Shown here: piece after piece, positions 45,660 through 52,459 of the stretch
How positions within the stretch are numbered: the stretch's first letter is position 1
How the letters are laid out: each line of letters opens with the position of its first letter
Assembly (NCBI GenBank): GCA_029259605.1
Contig: JAJDEV010000107.1
Span: 1-64,000, forward strand
DNA from: Planctomycetota bacterium
GTDB taxonomy: Bacteria > Planctomycetota > UBA1135 > GCA-002686595
Reading direction: 5' to 3'
Length of the DNA: 64,000 nucleotides
Program-made: the position numbers and the translations under genes
The notes under the pieces: generated by a model
Database searches by the model: none
What the model was told of the DNA's origin: nothing
Seen by the model: only the letters and a program-made list of their open reading frames with translations

Positions 45660-46711
45660 GCGTCGCGCAGCACGATGCTTCGGTCGGGCACCTGCTGATC
45701 CGTGCGCCGAACTGGGTCGGCGACCTGGTGATGGCGACGCCTGTGCTCGAGGCTGCGCTCGTCGATCCGCGCTTCGGGTGCGTTTCGATCGCGGTGCGCG
45801 CGCACCTCGCCGACGTGCTGCGCGGCGGTCCGTGCGAGGAGCGTGTCGTCCCGATTCCCGACCGGCGCAGCGAGGCCGACGTGTTGCGCGCGGCGAACGC
45901 CGATGCCGCGCTCTTGCTCTCGAGCTCGATGGGCGCGGCCTGGCGCAGTTTGCGCGCGGGGATTCCCATGCGCGCCGGCGTCGACCTCGGCGGGCGTCGT
46001 TGGCTCTTGACCCATCGCGTCGTACCGCCGACCTGCGACGGCCGGCGCGTGCCGATCCCGACCGCGCATCTGTTGCGCGACGTCGCCGGGCTGTTCGGCA
46101 TCCAGGTGCCGAGCCTGCACCCGCGCCTGTACGTGCCCGATGGCGAGCGCGTCGCCGCGCGCGAGATGCTCGCGCGCCTCGGTCACGACGGTGCGGGTTA
46201 CGCGCTCTGCGCCCCCGGCGCCGCGTTCGGCGCCGCGAAGCTGTGGCCGCCGGCGTCGCACGCGGCCGTGCTCGATGCGCTCTTCGAGCGCCATGGCTTG
46301 CGCGCCGTCGTGACCGGCGGACCTGGCGAAGAGGACGGGATGCGCGCCGTGGTCGCCGCGTGCAAGCACGACGCGATCGACCTCTCGACCGAGACGCGCA
46401 ACCTCGCGCAGCTCGGCGCGCTCGTCGAGGCCGCGGCGCTGCTGCTCGTCGGCGACTCGGGACCGCGCTGGTACGCGGCGGCGTTCGACGTGCCGTGCGT
46501 CACGATCATGGGGCCGAACTTCCCCGAGCTGACGGCGACGTCGCTCGAGTTGTGCGAGGTCGTGCGCATGGAGGGGCTCGAGTGCGCGCCGTGCCTGCGG
46601 CGCGTCTGTCCGCTCGAGCATCACCGCTGCATGGTCGACCTCGAGCCGGCGCGCGCGATCGAGGCCGCCGAGCGCGTCCTCGCGCTGGCCGTCGGGACGC
46701 AGGAAGCCTGA
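45656..46711 (+). CDS. Glycosyltransferase family 9 (heptosyltransferase II-like)
   Basis: 351-aa GT9 protein. The N-terminus LLIRAPNWVGDLVMATPVL is the WaaF-type signature. The C-terminal half has YALCAPGAAFGAAKLWPPAS, VVTGGPGEEDGM, LLLVGDSGPRWYAAAF and a cysteine-rich ECAPCLRRVCPLEHHRCM, close to WaaF, in which a Cys-rich end is common. It starts at GTG 45656, in a GTGA overlap with the kinase gene, and its stop overlaps the next GT9 start. It should add a heptose to the lipopolysaccharide inner core. Gene order kinase-GT9-GT9 supports this. Confidence 0.88.
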   Translation: MSVAQHDASVGHLLIRAPNWVGDLVMATPVLEAALVDPRFGCVSIAVRAHLADVLRGGPCEERVVPIPDRRSEADVLRAANADAALLLSSSMGAAWRSLRAGIPMRAGVDLGGRRWLLTHRVVPPTCDGRRVPIPTAHLLRDVAGLFGIQVPSLHPRLYVPDGERVAAREMLARLGHDGAGYALCAPGAAFGAAKLWPPASHAAVLDALFERHGLRAVVTGGPGEEDGMRAVVAACKHDAIDLSTETRNLAQLGALVEAAALLLVGDSGPRWYAAAFDVPCVTIMGPNFPELTATSLELCEVVRMEGLECAPCLRRVCPLEHHRCMVDLEPARAIEAAERVLALAVGTQEA

Positions 46712-47763
46712 TGCGTCGCCCGCTCGGAAGGAACGACCGCGTCCTCGTGCGCGTGCCGTCGTGGCTGGGCGATGCGGTGCAGAGCGAGCCGGCGTTGCGT
46801 GCGCTCGTCGCGCACGTGGGCGAGGCGAACCTGACGCTGGCCGCGACCGCGAACGTGCAGCGCCTGTTCGAGGGCGCGTTCCCGGAGGCGCGGCGCGTCG
46901 CCTCCGCCGACGTGGCCGCCTGGCGCGGGCACGACGTCGCGCTCCTTTTAACAGGCTCGTTCCGCAGCGCTTGGACGGCGTTCGCCGCTGGGATTCCGCG
47001 CCGGGTCGGCTGGGCGCGCGACGCGCGCGGGTTCCTGCTCACCGACTGCGCGACGCCGTCCCGCGAGCGCGGCGCCGCACCGCTGGGCATCGGAACCGTG
47101 GGGCGCGGACGGCGCTACCTCCCGCGCCCGTTCGGCGCGAGCTGCAGCGAACTGCTCGGGCTCGTCGGCGTCGGCGTGTCCGATCCGATGCCGCGGCTCA
47201 CGCTGCCGAGCGAGGTTCACTCGCGCGTCAACGCGCGTCTGCGCCAGGTGGGCATCGAGTTGGATCGGCGCTTCGCGCTGGCGAGCGTCGGCGGTCGCGT
47301 GGGATCGGCCAAGGCGTTCCCGGTCGAGTCGTGGAGCCGCGCGCTGGCCGCCTTCGCGGCGCGCGCGAGCACGCCCGTCGTGCTGTGCTGCGGCCCGGGC
47401 GAGGAGACGCGCGTCGCCGCGATCGTCGAGGCGGCGGCGACGACGCGCCTCTATCCGCTCGGTCCGGTCGGGTTGCGCGAGCTCGGCGCGCTCGCGCAGC
47501 AGGCGTCCGTCGTGCTCGTCGCGGACAGCGGCCCGCGCCACATCGCGATCGCGGCGGGCGCGCGCATCGCCACGGTCGCCGGCCCGACGGATCCGCGCCA
47601 CACCGCGGACCAGCTCGCGCGGCAGTCCGTCCTGCGCGTCGAAGTCCCATGCGGTCCGTGCCACGCGGAGACCTGTCGCGTGCGCGGCGAGGGCGAGCTC
47701 GCGTGCATGCGCCGCATCGATCCCGAAGAGTTCGCGCGTCGAGCGCTCGCGCTCGCCGAGTAG
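46711..47763 (+). CDS. Glycosyltransferase family 9 (heptosyltransferase-like)
   Basis: 350-aa GT9 protein, more diverged than its neighbour: VLVRVPSWLGDAVQSEPALRA at the N-terminus, ALASVGGRVGSAKAFPVESW, VVLCCGPGEETR, VVLVADSGPRHIAIAAG, and again a cysteine-rich end VPCGPCHAETCRVRG. ATG 46711 shares its first base with the preceding stop (TGATG). A second core heptosyltransferase acting after the upstream enzyme is the natural reading. The three GT9 proteins of the window, including the one at 145, presumably have different acceptors. Confidence 0.87.
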   Translation: MRRPLGRNDRVLVRVPSWLGDAVQSEPALRALVAHVGEANLTLAATANVQRLFEGAFPEARRVASADVAAWRGHDVALLLTGSFRSAWTAFAAGIPRRVGWARDARGFLLTDCATPSRERGAAPLGIGTVGRGRRYLPRPFGASCSELLGLVGVGVSDPMPRLTLPSEVHSRVNARLRQVGIELDRRFALASVGGRVGSAKAFPVESWSRALAAFAARASTPVVLCCGPGEETRVAAIVEAAATTRLYPLGPVGLRELGALAQQASVVLVADSGPRHIAIAAGARIATVAGPTDPRHTADQLARQSVLRVEVPCGPCHAETCRVRGEGELACMRRIDPEEFARRALALAE

Positions 47764-47814
47764 GATGACGGCGTCCCCTCGCCTCCCGACGCAAGCCCCC
47801 GAACACACGGACCG

Positions 47815-48636
47815 ATGACCGGAGTAGCCGCAGACTTTCCCGCCGACGTTCCCGTCCAACCCGAGCTCGTCACGCTCGAGCGCGAGGGCGACCTCGTGTG
47901 GCTGACGATCGATCGGCCGGACGTCATGAACTGCCTCTCGTTCCCGACGTTGCGCCGCTTCCGGACGCTGCTCGAGGAGCTGCGTGAAGACCTCAGCATC
48001 CGTTGCATCCTGATCCGCGGCGCGGGGACGCGCGCGTTCTGCGCCGGCGCGGACTTGAAGGAGCGCAAGACCATGCCCGACGCGCGCGTGCCGCACTTCG
48101 TGCGCAACATCCGCGCCCTGATGGACGACGTCGAGGCGATGCCGCAACCGACCGTCGCGGTCATCGGCGGCTTCGCGTTCGGCGGCGGAACCGAGCTCGC
48201 GCTCGCCTGCGACCTGCGCGTGGCGTCCGAGCAAGCGACGCTCGGGCTGACCGAGGTCTCGCTCGCGATCATCCCGGGGGCCGGTGGTACGCAGCGCCTG
48301 CCGCGCTTGATCGGCAAGTCGCGCGCCAAGGACCTGGTCCTCACCGGTCGCCGCATCGACGCGAACGAGGCCGAGCGCATCGGGCTCGTGAACCGTGTGG
48401 CGAGCGCCGACGCGCTCGAGGCGGCGGCGCGCGAGCTCGCGGGCGCGATCGCGGCGAACGGCCCGATCGCGGTGCGCGCGGCAAAGGACGCGATCGATCG
48501 TGGGGCCGAGCTGGCGATGCAGGACGGCCTCGCGCACGAGGCGCGTTGCTACGAGCGCGTGCTCGGCACGAGCGACCGCTTGGAAGCGCTCGCCGCCTTC
48601 GCGGAGAAGCGCAAGCCCGTGTTCAAGGGCGAGTAG
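47815..48636 (+). CDS. Enoyl-CoA hydratase/isomerase family protein
   Basis: 273-aa crotonase-fold protein. The oxyanion-hole segments are FCAGADLKER and GFAFGGGTELALACDLRVA, and the catalytic region has TEVSLAIIPGAGGTQRLPRL with one glutamate in the Glu-Val-Ser part. The GAGGTQRLPR stretch is typical of short-chain enoyl-CoA and methylglutaconyl-CoA hydratases. It might act in leucine or fatty-acid breakdown; no other beta-oxidation gene is nearby. It converges with the selenoprotein gene, with a hairpin that covers both stop codons. Confidence 0.88.
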   Translation: MTGVAADFPADVPVQPELVTLEREGDLVWLTIDRPDVMNCLSFPTLRRFRTLLEELREDLSIRCILIRGAGTRAFCAGADLKERKTMPDARVPHFVRNIRALMDDVEAMPQPTVAVIGGFAFGGGTELALACDLRVASEQATLGLTEVSLAIIPGAGGTQRLPRLIGKSRAKDLVLTGRRIDANEAERIGLVNRVASADALEAAARELAGAIAANGPIAVRAAKDAIDRGAELAMQDGLAHEARCYERVLGTSDRLEALAAFAEKRKPVFKGE

Positions 48637-48649
48637 GGCGGCCTACTCG
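48630..48649. terminator. Hairpin over two convergent stop codons
   Basis: CGAGTAGG and CCTACTCG pair perfectly (8 bp) around a GCGG loop. The hairpin contains the TAG of the enoyl-CoA hydratase (48634-48636) and the TAG of the opposite-strand peroxidase-like gene (48643-48645). It has no T-run, so intrinsic termination would be weak; it may act in both directions as a 3'-end stabiliser. Confidence 0.4.
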
Positions 48650-49182
48650 AGCTCGACGCCGAGCCCGTCGACGATGCGGTTCGCGTACGCGTAGTACGCC
48701 GTCGCCTCGACGATGCCGAGGATGTCCGCATCTTCGAAGCCGACGGCGCGCAGGCGGTCGACGTCGCCGCGCTCCATCGCCGACGGCGTGCGCGTCAGCT
48801 TGTCCGCGTAGCGGCACAGCTCGAGGCGGCGCGCATCGAGGCCCGCTGACTCGTAGTCGAGGGCGATGCGTTCGGCGGTCCCGTCGTCCTTCAGCAGTCG
48901 GCGCAGACCGCGCCGATGGTGGGTGATTCAGTAGTGGCAACCGTTCCGCACGCTCACCACGACCGCGATCATCTCGCGCTCGACCTTGCGCAGTCCCTTC
49001 GTTCCGCGCATCGCGGCGCGGTACACCGCCCAGTGCGCCGCCAACCCGTCGGGGTGCAGCGAGTGGACCTTGAGGACGTTGTCGACCCGTCCGGAAACCG
49101 GATCGAGCATCTCGGCGTAGAGCGCCGCCAAGCGACCGTCGTGCTCGGCCTCGTCTTCGCCGATCGTCTCGATCCAGGACAC
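48643..49182 (-). CDS. Selenocysteine-containing AhpD-like peroxidase-related protein (C82xxU85)
   Basis: 179-aa protein if the TGA at 48930-48928 is read as selenocysteine. Residues 1-84 (GTG start 49182) end REMIAVVVSVRNGCHY; the TGA is codon 85; the same frame then continues ITHHRRGLRRLLKDDG, LCRYADKLTRTPSAMERGDV, FEDADILGIVEATAYY and NRIVDGLGVELE to TAG 48643. Both halves belong to one family, the AhpD/carboxymuconolactone-decarboxylase-like peroxidase-related enzymes, in which this place is the second cysteine of CHYC-x2-HH. The motif is thus C82-x-x-U85, with the histidines kept. A SECIS-like hairpin follows the TGA. It is coupled to the FKBP gene (2 bp after its stop). Expected role: thiol/selenol-based peroxide reduction. 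A plain nonsense mutation is the alternative, but both halves show full conservation. Confidence 0.85.
48893..48930 (-). promoter_or_regulatory. Putative bacterial SECIS element
   Basis: Counting the UGA as 1-3 on the minus strand, nucleotides 15-21 (UCGGCGC) pair perfectly with 27-33 (GCGCCGA), and the five-base apical loop 22-26 is GGUCU. The E. coli fdhF SECIS has, from memory, the same GGUCU at the same distance from UGA, where the loop GU contacts SelB. Unlike fdhF there is no bulged U in the stem. The stem lies inside coding sequence, as bacterial SECIS elements do. Confidence 0.8.
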
Positions 49183-49184
49183 GC

Positions 49185-49967
49185 TCAGTCGAGCACGGCC
49201 AGGATCTCGATGTCGTAGACGACGGTCGCGTTCGGCGGGATCGACGTGCCGAAGCCCTTGTCGCCGAAGGCGAGGTCCGGCGGGATGATCAGCTTGCGCT
49301 TGCCACCCTTGCGCGCGCCGGGGAGTCCTTCCATGAGCCCCTTCAGCGGCGCCTCGGACACCTTGAAGGTCTGCGTCTCGTGGTCCTGGTAGGTGCTGAA
49401 GACCAGCGTCCCGTCGAGGGTCGTGGTGAGGAAGTGGACGCGCACGGTCGAGTCCGGGGTCACCCACTTGCCGTCGCCCTCGCGGACGTCGTGCACCTGG
49501 AGGCCGGAAGGACGGACGTCTTGGACTTCGCCGACGACGGGCGTGCCCGGGAACCGCTCGAGCTTGACCCACGTCTTGACGCGCTTGAGCACGACGCCGA
49601 CCTGCACTTCCCAGCGCCGGTAGATGTCCTCGTTCTTCTTCTCGTTGAAGTGGTGGGTGAGGAGCTCGATCCGATAGAACGGCTTCTGGCTCAGGCGCAG
49701 CTCCGCGGAGAGCGTGCGCACCTCGAGGAAGTCGTACTTCTCGTCGGCGTAGGCGTAGGCGATGTCGATCGCCTCCTGCATCGGGAGCGCGATCCCGTTG
49801 GTGCGCTCCCAGTACTGCTTGCCCGACGGCAACGTGGTGACCCAATCGTCGCAGTCCGTGCGGAAGTTCGGCGAGTCGAGGCCGAAGACCGGACCGTCGT
49901 CCTGAACGTGGGTGTTTCCAGCGAGGAAGCAGGTCGCGACGACGGCGGTCAGATTCAGGATGCGCAT
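49185..49967 (-). CDS. Exported FKBP-type peptidyl-prolyl isomerase
   Basis: 260-aa protein with an N-terminal signal (LNLTAVVATCFLAGN). Residues about 25-135 are family-specific and unrecognised (VTTLPSGKQYWERTNG, LLTHHFNEKKNEDIYRRW). The last about 110 residues are an FKBP domain: STVRVHFLTTTLDGTLVFST, GLMEGLPGARKGGKRKLIIP and FGDKGFGTSIPPNATVVYDI. The usual GWEEG segment reads GLMEG. It should help folding of exported proteins. It is upstream of the selenoprotein gene with only 2 bp between them, so the two are probably cotranslated. Confidence 0.88.
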   Translation of the reverse strand: MRILNLTAVVATCFLAGNTHVQDDGPVFGLDSPNFRTDCDDWVTTLPSGKQYWERTNGIALPMQEAIDIAYAYADEKYDFLEVRTLSAELRLSQKPFYRIELLTHHFNEKKNEDIYRRWEVQVGVVLKRVKTWVKLERFPGTPVVGEVQDVRPSGLQVHDVREGDGKWVTPDSTVRVHFLTTTLDGTLVFSTYQDHETQTFKVSEAPLKGLMEGLPGARKGGKRKLIIPPDLAFGDKGFGTSIPPNATVVYDIEILAVLD

Positions 49968-50320
49968 GGCAGGGTTCGGGAGGAGCGGGGTCGGACGACG
50001 GTGGCGGCGGAGAGTATCGAAAGGTACCCCTGATCGCGAAAGCGTGACCGAGGGGGCGCGGGCGGTCGTGGGGCTCGATAGCGAGGCGGAAACGAGTTCC
50101 CGTGCGCGGTGCCTCGGGATACGGAGTCGGAGCGCCTGCGTTGGGGCCCGGGTGGGATCGGATTCGTCGGCGGCCAGGGCGGACCGGCGCGCGAGCCGCG
50201 AAGCGCCGCGCCAAGGCCCGTTCCCCGGGGTTTCGCGGTCAAGCGTTCGCCGTCCGGCGGTCGACGAGTGAGGGGGCTTCTATCGCCGCGCGTTCGAAGC
50301 CGTATCCTTCCGGCCCCTTC
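49968..50320. other. Divergent intergenic region, nothing recognised
   Basis: About 350 bp between the leftward FKBP operon and the rightward GGDEF-like gene. The stretch GAGTATCGAAAGGTACCCC near 50012-50030 is the least GC-rich part and might hold a promoter. No RNA gene, repeat copy or conserved structure was seen. A GTG/ATG frame is open across part of it but has no homology. Confidence 0.35.
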
Positions 50321-51349
50321 ATGAGCGGATTCCCCACAGTCAACTTCAGCGAGACGGACGAGGGTCTGTTCACGCCGACGGAGATCCGTCACCTGATGCG
50401 CGTCGAGTACGACCGCGCGCGCCGCTACGGCTATCCGGCGGCGCTCGTGATGATCGCGGTCGATCGGCTCGAGTACCTCCACGACCTGTACGGATGGGAA
50501 TCGAAGGAGGAGATCCTCCAGGGCGTGATCAAGGCGCTGCGCGCCACGACGCGCGACAGCGACTTCCTCGGCTGCATGCAGGACGACCACATCATGGCCG
50601 TCTTTCCGCACTCGTCCGAGGAGACGATCACGTCGATCGCGACGCGGCTCCTGCGTGTCTGCCGCGACATCGACTTCCGCAGCGATGGTCGTTCGTTGCG
50701 CGCCACGGTCTCGATCGGGATCTCGACGCTCAAGCAGGGTGGCAAGGAGGACTTCGCCGCCTTCCTCTCGACGGCCGAAGAGGCGCTCGAGTTCGCGAGT
50801 CGGTCCGGCGGCGATCGCTACGTTCGGCGCGAGTCCGCGACGGACGTGATCGAGGAGCTGCGCCAGGACATCGCGGAAGAGGCGCAGCGCCTGGTCGAGG
50901 AGCAGACCGCGTCCGAGCCGGCGGTGGCCGTCGACTTCGGCGACATGCCGGAGACCGAGCTCGGGCGGAGCTTGCGCGAGCTCTTCAACGAGCACGCGCA
51001 CACGCACGGAACGCCCGGCATCCTCGGGCTCGAAGAGGACGTCGTGCGGGTCGCCGAACACGCGCTCTTCGTCGCGCGCGAGGAGGCGGTGCAAGCCGCG
51101 TCGACCGAGCGCAAGGAGCAGGTCGACCAACTCGAACGCCGCGTCGCGAAGCTGAAGGAGCTGCTCGACACGACCGAAACCGAGCTCCTCGAAGTGGCGC
51201 GCATGAAAGGCATCGAGAGCGGCGTCGCGTCGATCTATCGCACGGTGCAAGGACTGCGGGACGACGAGGCGGCGTTCGGGCAGAAGAAGGAGATGCTCAG
51301 TCTGATCTTCGAAGCCAACCTCAAGCTCCAGAAGAGGCGCGACGCTTGA
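50321..51349 (+). CDS. Degenerate GGDEF-domain protein with coiled coil
   Basis: 342-aa protein. Residues about 20-180 follow the GGDEF fold (EYDRARRYGYPAALVMIAVD, RATVSIGISTLKQGG, STAEEALEFASRSGGDRYV), but the active-site hairpin reads LGCMQDDHIMAVFP, so GGDEF has become MQDDH and cyclic-di-GMP synthesis is not expected. Residues about 185-342 are rich in E, R, K and L with heptad-like spacing (KEQVDQLERRVAKLKELLDT), suggesting a coiled coil. ATG 50321 follows a long frame without homology. It lies 58 bp upstream of an actin-like gene on the same strand, so a scaffold or regulator of that filament is possible. Confidence 0.7.
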   Translation: MSGFPTVNFSETDEGLFTPTEIRHLMRVEYDRARRYGYPAALVMIAVDRLEYLHDLYGWESKEEILQGVIKALRATTRDSDFLGCMQDDHIMAVFPHSSEETITSIATRLLRVCRDIDFRSDGRSLRATVSIGISTLKQGGKEDFAAFLSTAEEALEFASRSGGDRYVRRESATDVIEELRQDIAEEAQRLVEEQTASEPAVAVDFGDMPETELGRSLRELFNEHAHTHGTPGILGLEEDVVRVAEHALFVAREEAVQAASTERKEQVDQLERRVAKLKELLDTTETELLEVARMKGIESGVASIYRTVQGLRDDEAAFGQKKEMLSLIFEANLKLQKRRDA

Positions 51350-51407
51350 CAGATTCCGAGGCCGCCCGAAGGATTGCGCGGCCTCATTCCCCGGAGAGAC
51401 AGGTTTC

Positions 51408-52457
51408 ATGACGGAAGAGAACAAAGACCACGGCGTCCTCTACATGGGGATCGACCTCGGCACCTCGCGCACCTCGGTGTCCGCGAGCAACGGCATTCGA
51501 GAGACGGTCGCGTCCTACGTCGGCTATCCGAAGGACGTCGTCAGTCAGAAGCTCCTCAAGAAGGATGTCCTCTTCGGCGCCGAGGCCGTCAAGCACCGCC
51601 TCTCGCTGCGCTTCTACCGACCGCTCGAGCACGGCGTGCTCAAGTCGAGCGAGAAGGGCAAGAGCGGCGACTACGAGGAGAACGTGCGCGCCGCGCAGGA
51701 CCTCATCGCCGAGGCCATTCGGCTCGCGAAGCCGCGCAAGGACGAACTCGTCTACGCCGTGATCGGCGCGCCGGCGCAGGCGCAGATCCATAACAAGGAA
51801 GCGATCATCGACGCCGCGCGCGCGACGGTCGACTCGGTGATGCTGTGCTCCGAGCCGTTCGCCGTCGCCTACGGCCTCGACTGGCTCGACGACGTGCTCG
51901 TGATCGACATCGGCGCGGGTACGGTCGACCTGTGCCGGATGCACGGCACGATGCCGGAGGACACCGACCAGATCACGCTCAACACCGCGGGCGACTTCGT
52001 CGACCAGCAGTTCTCCGAGCTCATCGCCGAGAAGCACCCCGAGGCGCAGTTCACGATCCAGATGGTGCGCGGGATCAAGGAGCGCTTCGCGTCGGTCGCC
52101 GCGGAGATGGAGAAATGCGTCGTGGACCTGCCGGTCAAGGGCAAGCCGACGTCGTTCGACCTGACCGATCCGCTGCGCGAGGCGTGCCGACGCATGGTCC
52201 CGCCGATCGTCGAAGGACTGGGCCAGCTCGTCGCGACGTTCGACCCCGAGTTCCAGGGGCGGCTCAAGAACCGCGTCCTGCTCGCGGGCGGCGGTAGCAT
52301 GATCAAGGGCCTCGACTCGGCCATCCAGGAGGAGATGCACGCGCGCCTCGGCGAGGGCACGGTCGTGCGCATCGAGGAGCCGATCTACGGCGGCGCGAAC
52401 GGCGCGCTCAAGATCGCGCACGACATGCCCACGGACTTCTGGGAGCAGTTGAAGTAG
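51408..52457 (+). CDS. Bacterial actin homologue, MamK/MreB-like
   Basis: 349-aa actin-fold ATPase. Phosphate 1 is MGIDLGTSRTSVSASNG, followed by SYVGYPKDVVSQKLLKKDV; phosphate 2 is VLVIDIGAGTVDLCRMHG; the adenosine motif is VLLAGGGSMIKGLD. The GYPKDV block, the GVLKS segment and the ending ALKIAHDMPTDFWEQLK look closer to MamK, the magnetosome-chain actin, than to rod-shape MreB, as far as memory allows. No magnetosome gene is in the window, and MamK-like actins are known outside magnetotactic bacteria. A good Shine-Dalgarno (GGAGAG) precedes ATG 51408. It probably makes filaments that position something in the cell. Confidence 0.8.
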   Translation: MTEENKDHGVLYMGIDLGTSRTSVSASNGIRETVASYVGYPKDVVSQKLLKKDVLFGAEAVKHRLSLRFYRPLEHGVLKSSEKGKSGDYEENVRAAQDLIAEAIRLAKPRKDELVYAVIGAPAQAQIHNKEAIIDAARATVDSVMLCSEPFAVAYGLDWLDDVLVIDIGAGTVDLCRMHGTMPEDTDQITLNTAGDFVDQQFSELIAEKHPEAQFTIQMVRGIKERFASVAAEMEKCVVDLPVKGKPTSFDLTDPLREACRRMVPPIVEGLGQLVATFDPEFQGRLKNRVLLAGGGSMIKGLDSAIQEEMHARLGEGTVVRIEEPIYGGANGALKIAHDMPTDFWEQLK

Positions 52458-52459
52458 AC

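Noticed and set aside
48643-48930. Pseudogene or nonsense mutation as explanation of the TGA
   Set aside because: Sequence after the TGA keeps every family landmark through to the natural end, the TGA replaces just the redox cysteine, and a SECIS-like loop is in place. A random stop would not explain these together.
48928-50214. 428-codon minus-strand protein ending in CHY
   Set aside because: Its first two thirds are an out-of-frame reading over the FKBP gene. Only the part from GTG 49182 is real, and it continues past the TGA as the selenoprotein.
51408-52457. Magnetosome gene cluster
   Set aside because: The actin is MamK-like, but no other mam or mms gene is in the window, so a magnetotactic function is not supported.
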